DNA of 64,000 bases from Pricia antarctica. GTDB taxonomy: Bacteria > Bacteroidota > Bacteroidia > Flavobacteriales > Flavobacteriaceae. The stretch is from contig DRGL01000022.1 of assembly GCA_011050085.1 (NCBI GenBank), forward strand, positions 32,305 through 96,304, read 5' to 3'. Shown one piece after another: positions 17,424 through 26,842 of this stretch. Below the pieces are notes generated by a model that worked only from the letters and a program-made list of their open reading frames with translations, made no database searches and was not told the DNA's origin. How positions within the stretch are numbered: position 1 is the stretch's first letter; each line of letters begins with the position of its first letter. Made by a program: the position numbers and the translations under genes.

Positions 17424-17960
17424 ATGAATCAAAGAGCAGCCTTACGTTATGCAAAAGCGGTCTTAGATTTGGCCGTCGATAACAAAGCTACCGATGCGGT
17501 TGAAAAAGACATGCGCGATATTGTAGCTACAATGGCCGATAGTAAAGAACTTAGAATGCTATTGGCTAGCCCGGTAGTGAATGGGAATACTAAAAAAGAA
17601 GCCTTATTGGCAATTTTTACAGGAGCCAGTGAAATAACAAAAGGATTACTGAATACATTGACCGAAAATAAGCGTATCGGTCTATTAAACGAAGTTGCCC
17701 TAAAGTATGTCATTCTCAACCAAGATTTGAAAGGAGAAGGTGTTGCTTATGTTACCACTGCGGTAGCCTTGACTCCTGAGTTGGAGAAAATGGTATTAAA
17801 GCAGGTTGCCAAAATTACCGACGATACCGTAACCATCGAAAATAAAATTGACGAAAGTATCATTGGCGGTTTCATTTTACGCGTTGGCGATTTGCAATAT
17901 GACGCAAGCGTTGCACATAAATTAAGCGAAATAAAAAGGGAATTCGCAGATAGTCTATAG
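17424..17960 (+). CDS. atpH: ATP synthase F1 subunit delta
   Basis: 178 residues with the N-terminal helical bundle of OSCP/delta (RAALRYAKAVLDLAVD) and the typical C-terminal DESIIGGFILRVGD segment. It connects the b stalk to the top of the alpha/beta hexamer. Seven bases separate it from atpF; a 98-bp gap with a small GC-rich hairpin follows before atpA. Confidence 0.95.
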   Translation: MNQRAALRYAKAVLDLAVDNKATDAVEKDMRDIVATMADSKELRMLLASPVVNGNTKKEALLAIFTGASEITKGLLNTLTENKRIGLLNEVALKYVILNQDLKGEGVAYVTTAVALTPELEKMVLKQVAKITDDTVTIENKIDESIIGGFILRVGDLQYDASVAHKLSEIKREFADSL

Positions 17961-18021
17961 TAAATAAAGAGTTTCAGGCAACTTGCCAACGTACAAGTTT
18001 TATCTGATATCCCATAATTAA

Positions 18022-18035
18022 CTGCCGCCAGGCAG
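18022..18035. repeat. Small GC-rich palindrome in the atpH-atpA gap
   Basis: CTGCC-GCCA-GGCAG stands out in an A+T-rich spacer. It resembles short palindromic intergenic elements seen in marine flavobacteria, but I find only this copy in the window. Confidence 0.35.
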
Positions 18036-18058
18036 GTCTAACATTTAAGTCAAAGAAA

Positions 18059-19639
18059 ATGGCAGGAGTAAAAGCGGCCGAAGTATCGGCAATCTTAAAA
18101 AAACAATTATCCGGATTCGATTCTTCAGCTTCCTTAGACGAAGTGGGAACCGTTTTACAAGTGGGTGATGGAATCGCACGTGTATACGGACTTTCAAATG
18201 TACAGTACGGAGAATTGGTCGAATTCGAAGGCGGACTAGAAGGCATTGTTCTGAACTTGGAAGAAGATAACGTGGGCGTTGTACTCTTAGGCCCTTCTAA
18301 AGAGATTATGGAAGGTGCCACTGTAAAGCGTACACAGCGTATTGCCTCTATTAAAGTTGGTGAAGGTATTGTTGGCCGTGTGGTAGATACCTTGGGAAAT
18401 CCTATTGATGGAAAGGGACCAATTTCAGGCGAAACTTACGAAATGCCATTGGAGCGCAAAGCGCCGGGCGTAATTTTCCGTGAACCAGTTACCGAGCCTA
18501 TGCAAACTGGCATTAAGGCGATAGATGCCATGATTCCAGTAGGGCGCGGACAGCGGGAATTAGTAATTGGTGACCGTCAAACCGGAAAAACAACGGTTTG
18601 TATCGATACTATCCTGAATCAAAAAGAATTTTACGATGCCGGACAACCGGTATATTGTATATATGTGGCCATCGGTCAAAAAGCTTCAACGGTAGCTGCC
18701 ATTGCACAAAACCTGGAAGATAAAGGTGCACTTGCCTATACGACGATTGTGGCCGCAAACGCATCCGATCCCGCTCCTATGCAGGTGTATGCTCCCTTTG
18801 CAGGAGCATCTATCGGTGAATATTTCCGAGATACCGGTCGACCTGCTTTAATCGTATATGATGACTTGTCCAAACAGGCTGTTGCTTACCGTGAAGTATC
18901 CTTACTTTTAAGACGGCCACCGGGGCGTGAAGCGTATCCTGGTGATGTTTTTTACCTGCACTCCCGTTTACTGGAACGTTCATCAAAGGTGATCAACGAT
19001 GACAAGATTGCAAGGGAAATGAACGATTTGCCAGACGTTTTGAAACCCATGGTTAAAGGAGGTGGTTCATTGACCGCTTTACCCATTATCGAAACACAGG
19101 CAGGTGATGTATCCGCCTATATTCCAACAAACGTTATTTCGATTACGGACGGACAGATATTTTTGGAACAAGATCTTTTCAACCAAGGAGTGCGCCCTGC
19201 TATTAACGTAGGTATTTCGGTATCCCGTGTGGGTGGTAATGCACAAATCAAGTCGATGAAAAAAGTAGCGGGTACCCTAAAACTAGATCAAGCTGCTTTC
19301 CGTGAATTGGAAGCCTTTGCGAAATTTGGATCAGACCTTGACGCCGCAACCTTGAACGTCATTGAAAAGGGACGTCGTAACGTAGAAATATTGAAACAAG
19401 CGGAGAACGATCCGTTTACGGTTGAAGATCAGATTGCCATTATATATGCCGGTTCGAAAAACCTATTGCGCGATGTGCCCGTCAATAAAGTAAAAGAATT
19501 TGAAAGGGATTACCTTGAGTTTTTAAACGCCAAGCATAGAGGTACATTAGATACCCTAAAGGCCGGTAAGTTAACCGATGATGTAATTGACGTGCTAACT
19601 ACTGTTGCCAAAGATTTATCAGGAAAATATAGGAGTTAA
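18059..19639 (+). CDS. atpA: ATP synthase F1 subunit alpha
   Basis: 526 residues, full length. Contains the beta-barrel N-domain, the P-loop GDRQTGKTT, the catalytic-interface stretch [13 protein letters not shown] and the AIYAG-type C-terminal helical domain. Alpha alternates with beta in the F1 hexamer and binds non-catalytic nucleotides. The beta (atpD) and epsilon (atpC) genes are not in this window, as is common in Bacteroidota where they form a separate pair. Confidence 0.97.
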   Translation: MAGVKAAEVSAILKKQLSGFDSSASLDEVGTVLQVGDGIARVYGLSNVQYGELVEFEGGLEGIVLNLEEDNVGVVLLGPSKEIMEGATVKRTQRIASIKVGEGIVGRVVDTLGNPIDGKGPISGETYEMPLERKAPGVIFREPVTEPMQTGIKAIDAMIPVGRGQRELVIGDRQTGKTTVCIDTILNQKEFYDAGQPVYCIYVAIGQKASTVAAIAQNLEDKGALAYTTIVAANASDPAPMQVYAPFAGASIGEYFRDTGRPALIVYDDLSKQAVAYREVSLLLRRPPGREAYPGDVFYLHSRLLERSSKVINDDKIAREMNDLPDVLKPMVKGGGSLTALPIIETQAGDVSAYIPTNVISITDGQIFLEQDLFNQGVRPAINVGISVSRVGGNAQIKSMKKVAGTLKLDQAAFRELEAFAKFGSDLDAATLNVIEKGRRNVEILKQAENDPFTVEDQIAIIYAGSKNLLRDVPVNKVKEFERDYLEFLNAKHRGTLDTLKAGKLTDDVIDVLTTVAKDLSGKYRS

Positions 19640-19657
19640 GCGTTTTGCACATCAGAG

Positions 19658-19729
19658 TGCACCAAAAACGATTAAAACTAGGTTTGCAAGTGCTGATGTA
19701 GCAATACACTGCACAAAATTCGATTAAAA
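19658..19729. repeat. Imperfect direct repeat in the atpA-atpG gap
   Basis: Two 20-base copies, 19658-19677 and 19710-19729, match at 17 of 20 positions (TGCAC...CGATTAAAA); the second ends directly before the atpG ATG. Between them, TTGCACATCAG (19645-19655) is partly complementary to CTGATGTAGCAA. A leader structure affecting atpG translation is possible. Confidence 0.4.
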
Positions 19730-20590
19730 ATGGCCAATTTAAAGGAAATACGAAATAGAATCTCATCGGTATCTTCGACCATGCAGATAACGAGTGCCAT
19801 GAAAATGGTATCTGCCGCCAAATTGAAAAAGGCACAGGATGCTATCACGGCAATGCGACCTTATTCGGATAAACTCTCGGAGCTTTTGCAAAGCTTAAGT
19901 GCAAGTTTAGATGAGGATTCTGGTAGCAAGTATTCCGATAACCGCGAGGTCAACAAGGTGTTAATTGTTGCTATCACTTCAAATAGAGGACTTGCAGGTG
20001 CATTTAACACTAATATTTTAAAGCAATGTACTTTTTTGATTAATGAAACCTATGCTGGAAAGCAAGTTGATTTTATGGCCATTGGCAAGAAAGCGAACGA
20101 TTTTTTGAAAAAGAAATCTACAGTAATTTCGAATCACAGCAGTTTGTATGAAGACCTGAATTTTGAACGCGTTTCCGATATCGCTGAAGAATTGATGGAG
20201 CAATTTACCTCTGGTAAATATGATTGTATAGATATTGTGTACAATAAGTTCAAGAACGCTGCGACACAACTTGTTATGACCGAGCAATTCTTACCGATAG
20301 TACCCATAGAGGGCGCGGAAAACCTCAGCACGGATTATATCTTCGAACCCTCGAAAATAGAAATAGTTGATCAATTGATTCCTAAATCCTTGAAAACACA
20401 ACTTTATAAAGGTATCAGGGATTCTTTTGCCAGCGAGCATGGTGCACGTATGACGGCGATGCACAAAGCTACCGACAATGCTACCGAACTGCGGGATGAC
20501 TTAAAATTGAAATACAATAAAGCGCGCCAGGCATCGATAACAAATGAAATTCTAGAGATTGTTGGGGGAGCGGAGGCTTTGAATAATTAA
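19730..20590 (+). CDS. atpG: ATP synthase F1 subunit gamma
   Basis: 286 residues. The N-terminal coiled-coil helix begins LKEIRNRISSVSSTMQITSA and the C-terminal helix ends in RQASITNEILEIVGGAEAL, both hallmark sequences of the rotor shaft. It turns inside the alpha/beta hexamer and links to the c-ring. It is the last gene of the operon; a terminator hairpin follows after about 80 bp. Confidence 0.96.
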   Translation: MANLKEIRNRISSVSSTMQITSAMKMVSAAKLKKAQDAITAMRPYSDKLSELLQSLSASLDEDSGSKYSDNREVNKVLIVAITSNRGLAGAFNTNILKQCTFLINETYAGKQVDFMAIGKKANDFLKKKSTVISNHSSLYEDLNFERVSDIAEELMEQFTSGKYDCIDIVYNKFKNAATQLVMTEQFLPIVPIEGAENLSTDYIFEPSKIEIVDQLIPKSLKTQLYKGIRDSFASEHGARMTAMHKATDNATELRDDLKLKYNKARQASITNEILEIVGGAEALNN

Positions 20591-20668
20591 TTCATTTCTT
20601 CACTGTTAGTATGAAATGAAATTTATGTATTAACAAACCGTAGTACGTAAACAAATTATACTTTAATG

Positions 20669-20704
20669 AAAGCCGCCTCAAAGTAAAGAGACGGCTTTTT
20701 TTTT
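20669..20704 (+). terminator. Intrinsic terminator of the ATP synthase operon
   Basis: AAGCCGCCTC pairs with GAGACGGCTT (one mismatch) across an eight-base A-rich loop and runs into nine T. Strong shape and correct place. Confidence 0.88.
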
Positions 20705-20835
20705 GGTTTTTTCTCGAACTTCTACAAGACAGCAATCCGTATTTAAAAAACAGCAGAAAGGGACACATTCTTTTATTTTAGTCCTTGAATCATTACTGCA
20801 ATTTAATCCTATTTTTAGTCGACTTTTACACTGAA

Positions 20836-22059
20836 ATGACTTCAAACAAAACTGCGCTGCTCTTTATCTTCATCACCATTCTGGTCGATGTTATAGGTAT
20901 CGGCATCATTCTCCCCATAATTCCTGATCTTATCATGGAACTCACTGGAGAAGGCACACACATGGCCGTGATATATGGTATGTGGCTGACCACCGCTTTT
21001 GCAGGGATGCAGTTTTTGTTTTCACCAGTTCTGGGAGAAATTTCAGATCAATACGGCAGGAAGCCGATTTTATTGATGGCTTTATTGGGTTTAAGCATCG
21101 ATTATCTGATTCATGCTTGGGCCCCGACTATAGCTTGGCTTTTTCTAGGACGTTTTCTAGCAGGTATTACCGGAGCAAGCTTTACAGTCGCCTCAGCTTA
21201 CATCGCCGATGTCAGCACCAAAGAGAACAAAGCCAAAAATTTCGGATTAATTGGCGCTGCATTCGGCTTAGGCTTTATCATTGGCCCAGGCATCGGAGGG
21301 TTTTTTGGTGAAATCAATATACGCCTCCCTTTCTATATCGCTGCTGGACTCACATTCGCAAATTTTATTTTTGGATGGATTTTTGTTCCAGAATCATTGG
21401 TGACAGAAAACAGGAGGCAGCTTAATATTAAAAATATGGTGCCCGGGGTTTCATTATTGAGCCTTCGAAATTATAAAGGGGTATTGTTGCTAATTCTAGC
21501 TTTTTTTCTAGCGAATCTGGCGGGGCAAGCCTTACCTTCTACTTGGTCATATTACGGCATTGAACGCTATGACTGGAGCCCAAAGGAAATCGGGGTGTCG
21601 CTGATGGTCGTCGGATTATTGGTGGCCATTGTTCAAGGCTTTCTAGTAGGCATGGTGGTCAAAAAATTCGGAAAGCGAAATGTAATCACCGTGGGCTTTC
21701 TTCTTTGGACTGTAGGTATGTTCCTATTTTCATTAGCAACAGAGCCTTGGATGCTCTACGCCTTTCTAATCCCGTATGCCCTTGGTGGAATTGCGGGGCC
21801 AACGGTGCAGGGGGTTATCTCAAACCAAGTTTCCGAAAGGGAACAGGGTAATTTGCAGGGCGCTATTACCAGCTTGTTAAGCATCACAGCTATATTAGGA
21901 CAATTGGTATTTTCACCTGTCTTCTATTTTTTCATACGTCCAGACGGAGATATTTATTTTCCAGGTGCACCCTATGCATTGGCAGCCTTGTTTTTATTAA
22001 CAGCCTTTATTTTTGCCCTATGGGCTATGAGACGGATGAACCTTCAAGACGAAGATTAA
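20836..22059 (+). CDS. MFS transporter, TCR/Tet-like
   Basis: 407 residues from ATG 20836 (MTSNKTALLF); an upstream in-frame TTG at 20785 would add 17 residues before the first helix and is unlikely. Twelve transmembrane helices. MFS motif A is seen as GEISDQYGRKP after helix 2, and the start VDVIGIGIILPIIPDL is typical of TetA-like drug/H+ antiporters. Probable role is proton-driven export of drugs or metabolites; homologues labelled tetracycline-resistance MFS are often housekeeping exporters of unknown substrate. A weak promoter, TATTTTTA at 20810-20817, lies just upstream. Confidence 0.87.
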   Translation: MTSNKTALLFIFITILVDVIGIGIILPIIPDLIMELTGEGTHMAVIYGMWLTTAFAGMQFLFSPVLGEISDQYGRKPILLMALLGLSIDYLIHAWAPTIAWLFLGRFLAGITGASFTVASAYIADVSTKENKAKNFGLIGAAFGLGFIIGPGIGGFFGEINIRLPFYIAAGLTFANFIFGWIFVPESLVTENRRQLNIKNMVPGVSLLSLRNYKGVLLLILAFFLANLAGQALPSTWSYYGIERYDWSPKEIGVSLMVVGLLVAIVQGFLVGMVVKKFGKRNVITVGFLLWTVGMFLFSLATEPWMLYAFLIPYALGGIAGPTVQGVISNQVSEREQGNLQGAITSLLSITAILGQLVFSPVFYFFIRPDGDIYFPGAPYALAALFLLTAFIFALWAMRRMNLQDED

Positions 22060-22380
22060 AATAGTTCCAAAGTCCATTTCAGGGAAAGCTATTCCGTATT
22101 TAGGTTAATCGAAAGGACAAGAAATTTCAGCAAACTAGTTTTAACGATATTTACTCTTTTAAAATGAGGCTGAAATATTCTAGAATGGGTTTAAACTCTT
22201 TCAATATGAAAAGTCTCTGCAAAATAGTGACACATAAAAGATAGGCTTGCTAAACTTTGTTAAGAGTTCTTGATTACCACTTGGGGCTTGCAAATGAGTG
22301 GTGAAACTTAAATTTTATATTAATGGAAAAGATGGCCCTTATACTTATCGAACTGACAACAAGCTGTAAAGGGCAATTGA

Positions 22381-22566
22381 GAATACTGTAATCACTCATA
22401 CAGATACAAGAATACAGGGGCAGTTTCGTTAGATAGAGATGGTAACATAGACAAATATGAATCATTTCGCTTCGAGCAGACCGAAACCTTACCCCTAATC
22501 AGTTATTTAAAAAAACATTGTTTTGGATTACCAGAAATAAAGTAAGCATGGGAATCTGCAGGTGAA
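22381..22566 (+). pseudogene. Possible remnant of a small secreted protein gene
   Basis: An open frame of 61 codons without start codon, limited by TGA at both ends. Its translation contains VSLDRDGNIDKYESFRFEQ, where DRDGNID looks like a calcium-binding aspartate loop. The preceding bases in another frame read FYINGKDGPYTYRTDNKL before a stop, as if frameshifts had split one gene. Composition looks protein-like, but the piece is short. It could also be chance. Confidence 0.3.
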
Positions 22567-22630
22567 ACATCCCAGCAAATCTACCAAGTTGGGTCGGCAG
22601 AATCGGTTCTCGTTAAGAGCTTACCTAAAC

Positions 22631-22662
22631 TTTGCCACATCTCCTTAAAAAAGGTACTTTTG
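22631..22662 (+). promoter_or_regulatory. Full consensus promoter before the flippase gene
   Basis: TTTG at 22631-22634, 20 bases, TACTTTTG at 22655-22662; both elements exact. Transcription should begin near 22669, so the TTG at 22683 would have a leader of about 14 bases, which supports this TTG as start. Confidence 0.85.
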
Positions 22663-22682
22663 ACGTTTAATCCGCACTGGTA

Positions 22683-24149
22683 TTGAACCCGCTCAAGAAA
22701 CTCTTTCAACAAACTGCCATTTACGGTCTGGCGACGGTGCTACCGCGAATGTTTTCCTTTATATTGGTGCCGCTCTACACGAGCGTTATGGCTACTAACC
22801 TATATGGCGAGGTCAACATTATCTTTGCCTGGTTCGCCATTTTTAATGTCTTTTTGGCTTATGGTATGGAAACCGCCTTCTTCCGCTTTTTCAATAAAAC
22901 GGAAGATAAAAATGTCGTAATATCTACTTCATTGATCTCAATCTTGTTTACTACGGCTGCTTTCGCCGCTGTAGCACTTCTGTTGCAAAACAGTTTGGCG
23001 AATCTGTTGGGCATGAATGTAAAATACCTGTGGTATGTCGTGGTCATCTTGTCGCTAGATGCTTTGGTAATTATACCTTTTGCTTGGCTTAGGGCTACCG
23101 AAAAGCCAATGAAGTACGCCGTAATCAAGATTGGCAATGTTGCTATAAACCTCGGCTTCAACATCTTTTTCCTATTGCTTTTGCCCGAAATAGTAAAAGA
23201 AAATTCTGATAGTTTCTTTGGATGGATGTACCGCCCCGACTTCGAAATTTCCTTTATCCTAATCTCGAATTTGATGGCCAGCGGAGTTACCCTATTGCTA
23301 ATGCTACCGTTGTATCTAAAAGGAAAATACGTATTTGACAACCAGCTTTGGCAACGAATGATGCACTATGCATGGCCGGTACTAATAGCAGGGGTCGCCT
23401 TCACGATTAACGAGGTTTTTGATAAAATCATGTTAGAAAATTTACTGCCCGAAGACATTGCCGAAAGTGAAATCGGAAAATATTCCGCTTGTTATAAGCT
23501 AGGATTATTTATGACCCTTTTCGGTACAGCTTTTCGCATGGGTATCGAGCCTTTCTTTTTTAGCCATGCGGGCACAGAAAATCCACAGAAAGCGTACGCC
23601 CAGATTACTAATTATTTTGTGGTGCTCGGCAGTATCATTTTATTGGCCGTCATCGTGTATGCAGATATCCTCAAGGTTATCATTGTTCAGGACGAAGCGT
23701 ATTGGGAAGCCATGAACATTGTTCCACTGATTGTTCTGGCCAGTTTCTTTCTCGGCATTTACCACAACTTGTCCGTTTGGTATAAAGTAACGGACAAAAC
23801 ACGTTACGGAGCCTTAATATCAATTGCCGGTGCGATTATAACCATCAGTATAAATTATTTCTTTATCCCGAGTATCGGATATATGGCTTCGGCAATTGCA
23901 ACCGTTTCCGCTTATGGCGCGATGATGGTGTTATCGTATTATTTCGGAAAATCACGCTACCCCATCCCTTACAATTTCCGGAAAATCTTGTTCTATCTTG
24001 GGGTTTCCATTTCGTTCTCCGGTCTATCCTTTTATGTCTTCGATAGGAATTTATACGTAGGAACTACGCTACTTTTAATATTTTTAGGTTTGGTATATAA
24101 ATTGGAGAACGATATGTTGAGAAAGATATTAATGAAGCAAAAAGGCTAG
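22683..24149 (+). CDS. Polysaccharide flippase (MATE/Wzx-like)
   Basis: 488 residues with about 14 transmembrane helices; the N-terminus NPLKKLFQQTAIYGLATVLP is typical of lipopolysaccharide-biosynthesis flippases of Bacteroidota. It would move lipid-linked saccharides across the inner membrane. TTG start chosen from the promoter position. It is distinct from the second flippase gene inside the polysaccharide locus (40926-42221) and sits with housekeeping envelope genes, so it may handle a core glycan such as a protein O-glycan. Which glycan is unknown. Confidence 0.85.
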   Translation: MNPLKKLFQQTAIYGLATVLPRMFSFILVPLYTSVMATNLYGEVNIIFAWFAIFNVFLAYGMETAFFRFFNKTEDKNVVISTSLISILFTTAAFAAVALLLQNSLANLLGMNVKYLWYVVVILSLDALVIIPFAWLRATEKPMKYAVIKIGNVAINLGFNIFFLLLLPEIVKENSDSFFGWMYRPDFEISFILISNLMASGVTLLLMLPLYLKGKYVFDNQLWQRMMHYAWPVLIAGVAFTINEVFDKIMLENLLPEDIAESEIGKYSACYKLGLFMTLFGTAFRMGIEPFFFSHAGTENPQKAYAQITNYFVVLGSIILLAVIVYADILKVIIVQDEAYWEAMNIVPLIVLASFFLGIYHNLSVWYKVTDKTRYGALISIAGAIITISINYFFIPSIGYMASAIATVSAYGAMMVLSYYFGKSRYPIPYNFRKILFYLGVSISFSGLSFYVFDRNLYVGTTLLLIFLGLVYKLENDMLRKILMKQKG

Positions 24150-24180
24150 ATTGAACATATAACGAAAAAATACGTTACGA

Positions 24181-24232
24181 ATGTATATGTCATAAAGGTG
24201 AATTTTAAAATTCACAAATAAGTCATATACAT
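24181..24232. repeat. Nested symmetric inverted repeat
   Basis: Outer arms ATGTATATG (24181-24189) and CATATACAT (24224-24232) are exact complements. They enclose, at equal eight-base distances on each side, the perfect 18-bp palindrome GTGAATTTTAAAATTCAC (24198-24215). It lies between the flippase stop and dut. It has no T-run, so it is either a cruciform-type transcript end or a protein binding site. Confidence 0.7.
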
Positions 24233-24366
24233 ATACAGAAAACTAATAGCAATTTTAGTAGCATAGCAATTATGTCAACACCTAGAGGGATAAAAATAAT
24301 GAATGGCAGTGTTAGAAACGCAGTAATTTCGATTTAGCCATTGTATCACCACCAAAAAAAACAAAT

Positions 24367-24801
24367 ATGCATATCAAGATTATAAACAAATCATCCCACG
24401 ATTTGCCGAAGTATGAAACAGATGCCTCGGCAGGTATGGACCTTCGAGCCAATATTTTTGAAAAAATTTCTTTAGATCCATTAGAAAGGGCCGTCGTCAA
24501 AACAGGACTTTACATTGAACTTCCCAAAGGTATCGAAGCCCAAATTCGGCCACGTAGTGGTTTAGCCGCTAAGAAGGGTATCACCGTACTAAATGCCCCT
24601 GGCACGATTGATGCGGATTATCGGGGGGAAATCGGCGTAATTCTCGTAAACCTGTCCAACGAATCGTATACGATTGAAAACGGTGAACGTATTGCTCAAA
24701 TGGTCATCTCCCGCCACGAAAGGGCCGAATGGAACGAAGTCGAAGAGCTTTCCCAAACGGACAGGGGCGAAGGCGGTTTTGGGAGTACCGGAACAAAATA
24801 A
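24367..24801 (+). CDS. dut: dUTP diphosphatase (dUTPase)
   Basis: 144 residues, normal length for the trimeric enzyme that hydrolyses dUTP to dUMP and pyrophosphate. Conserved motifs are visible in order: [20 protein letters not shown], the catalytic [19 protein letters not shown], and the C-terminal lid [10 protein letters not shown]. Start ATG 24367. It stands in the usual flavobacterial order flippase, dut, TPR protein, DUF4292. Confidence 0.97.
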   Translation: MHIKIINKSSHDLPKYETDASAGMDLRANIFEKISLDPLERAVVKTGLYIELPKGIEAQIRPRSGLAAKKGITVLNAPGTIDADYRGEIGVILVNLSNESYTIENGERIAQMVISRHERAEWNEVEELSQTDRGEGGFGSTGTK

Positions 24802-24838
24802 AATTTACGCAAGCACATAGCATCAAATCACCATCTGC

Positions 24839-24869
24839 TTAAGCATAGATAAATTAATACTATGCTTAA
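24839..24869. repeat. Hairpin after dut
   Basis: TTAAGCATAG (24839-24848) pairs perfectly with CTATGCTTAA (24860-24869) around an 11-base A+T loop. No T-run follows, so it may stabilise the dut mRNA end rather than terminate by itself. Confidence 0.55.
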
Positions 24870-25042
24870 ACAATTATAAGTGTAGTGGGAATAAACTAAG
24901 TTATCAAACATACCCGCATCACAACTCAATGTTTATTTGACTTAAAAAGGATAACTTATCAAGATTTAAATGCTGTGTCAATCTTAATTTATTTAGTTTA
25001 CAACGATACACTGACTGCCTCAAAAACTGGAGAAGTTTAAAA

Positions 25043-26029
25043 ATGCCAAAAAAATATTCCATAATAGCTTACGCACTAGGGCTTCTTCTCATCCCTTTAC
25101 ATATCTATGCCCAAGAAATCCCCATTCCAGAACCCGATTCCGAAATTGACATCGAGAATAGCGCTGAGGTCTTTCTAGAGGGCTATTCCGACGAATTTCA
25201 GGAATATTTTTTTGAGGCGCTTAAACAAAAAGGTATTGAAAACTATGATAAGGCGATAAATGCCTTGCTAAAATGTAAAAAGCTCGATGCATCGAACCCA
25301 GTCGTCGACTATGAATTGGCCAAGGCTCATTTTGCAGTGAGACAATATCCCTTGGCCGAAGAATATGCATTGTCAGCGCTGCAATCAAGTGCAGATAATA
25401 TATGGTATGCCAATACTTTAATCGACATTCTTGAAAGACAAGGGAAATCCGTCGACGACTTAACTACGGAACTTCCTTTTGATCAACCGGAGTTCACCGA
25501 AAATTTAGCATCCCTTTACTTGAAGAAAGGTAATTATGTCACTGCCTTGGCCATCATTAAAAAGGCCAATCACAACAGTACGACAAAGGCAATGACCGTA
25601 AAAATCAATGACTCTATTCAAAAACAAAAAGATTCCGTTGAGGCTAGTTCCTATAGAGCTTTCAATCCCACGGTTATGTCCAACACAACCGTAGAAGCAA
25701 AATCAGATAACAATCCATTAGAACAATATAAAATTGAAATGGAGAATTTGATACAATCCGACGATTTCCCATCCCTTCAAAAGCTAACTGAGGAAGCTTT
25801 GGAAAATTATCCCGCTCAACCTTTTTTCTATTATGCAAATGGCTATGCACTAACTAAAATAGGAAAACATCGTGATGCCATAGAAGCCCTCGAAACAGCA
25901 CTTGACTACCTCATCGACGATACATCCTTAGAAAATAAAATCTATCAAGAATTAGTAGATGCAAATACCGCAATTAATGATCCTGTTAAGGCAAATATGT
26001 ATCTTCGTAAGATAAAACCAGGATTCTAA
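25043..26029 (+). CDS. Exported TPR protein
   Basis: 328 residues with a signal peptide (about 1-23, ending HIYAQ). Helical tetratricopeptide-like repeats cover about residues 55-130 and 225-320 (ENYDKAINALLKCKKL, HRDAIEALETALDYL), with a less ordered Ser/Asn-rich link near 190-225. Likely a periplasmic scaffold. It is followed 15 bp later by the DUF4292 lipoprotein and then the EnvC-like factor, so it probably belongs to one envelope unit. Its specific partner is not known. Confidence 0.75.
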   Translation: MPKKYSIIAYALGLLLIPLHIYAQEIPIPEPDSEIDIENSAEVFLEGYSDEFQEYFFEALKQKGIENYDKAINALLKCKKLDASNPVVDYELAKAHFAVRQYPLAEEYALSALQSSADNIWYANTLIDILERQGKSVDDLTTELPFDQPEFTENLASLYLKKGNYVTALAIIKKANHNSTTKAMTVKINDSIQKQKDSVEASSYRAFNPTVMSNTTVEAKSDNNPLEQYKIEMENLIQSDDFPSLQKLTEEALENYPAQPFFYYANGYALTKIGKHRDAIEALETALDYLIDDTSLENKIYQELVDANTAINDPVKANMYLRKIKPGF

Positions 26030-26044
26030 AGCCTGCTATACACT

Positions 26045-26842
26045 ATGAAAATAAATTTCCAATCATTCCCTAGATATATAGCCCTTGTAATTATGCTGGT
26101 GCTTACTTTCTCTTGTAAATCGAAAAAAGTGGTTGCCAACGGTACCATTGATGAAGGTATCACTGCAAAAGCCATTATCCGCAAGCATTATGAAAGCGCC
26201 CTAGATTTCAAAACGCTGAGTGGTAAAATGCGTATCGATTACGCGGATGGGGAAGATTCGCAAGGTGTTGCAGTGACCCTACGGATGGAGAAAGACAAAG
26301 CCATTTGGATCAGTGCTCCTTTTGGCGTAGTCAAAGCGCTAATTACGCCTGGTCGGGTAACGTTCTACAACAAACTACAAAACGAATATTTTGATGGAGA
26401 CTTTAGCTACCTAAGCAAATTCGTTGGTGTAGAACTGAATTTTGAACAGGTACAGAACCTATTACTGGGGCAGGCACTGCTGAACCTTAAAGATGCTAAA
26501 TATGACGTAGGAGTCGTTGGTACTAACTATCAATTGAAGCCTAAAAAAGCACTAGAACTTTTTAAAGTTCTTTTTCAAGTAGAGCCCAAAAATTTTAGGA
26601 TTGCTTCGCAACAAGTATCGCAGCCGGTAAAAAAGAGATTGTTACAAATTAATTATACCGATTACCAGCAAATTAATAAGTGGCTACTTCCACAGAAAAT
26701 AGCTGTTGCCGCTATAGACAAAGATAAGCGCAGTACGATAGATATCGAATACCGCAATATCGAATTCGACCGGCCACTTAATTTTCCCTACGATATACCG
26801 AGCGGTTTTGATGAGATTAAACTAAAGGATGATACCTTATAG
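26045..26842 (+). CDS. DUF4292 family lipoprotein
   Basis: 265 residues with a lipoprotein signal (LVLTFSC, Cys24). The body is a beta-rich domain typical of LolA/LolB-like folds: TLSGKMRIDYADG, AIWISAPFGVVKALITPG, FYNKLQNEYFDG. I recall it as DUF4292. A role in carrying lipids or lipoproteins across the periplasm is an attractive inference, not proven. It overlaps the EnvC-like gene by 14 bp. Confidence 0.8.
   Translation: MKINFQSFPRYIALVIMLVLTFSCKSKKVVANGTIDEGITAKAIIRKHYESALDFKTLSGKMRIDYADGEDSQGVAVTLRMEKDKAIWISAPFGVVKALITPGRVTFYNKLQNEYFDGDFSYLSKFVGVELNFEQVQNLLLGQALLNLKDAKYDVGVVGTNYQLKPKKALELFKVLFQVEPKNFRIASQQVSQPVKKRLLQINYTDYQQINKWLLPQKIAVAAIDKDKRSTIDIEYRNIEFDRPLNFPYDIPSGFDEIKLKDDTL

Larger units (their letters stand above)
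22060..22682. other. 623-bp gap with decayed coding sequence and a promoter
   Basis: No intact gene. The middle holds a broken open frame (22381-22566, described separately) and the end holds the flippase promoter at 22631-22662. The first 250 bp show no structure that I can support. Confidence 0.5.

Noticed and set aside
22859..23341. Minus-strand frame of 160 codons inside the flippase gene at 22683
   Set aside because: Antisense shadow of a well-supported membrane protein with a consensus promoter.
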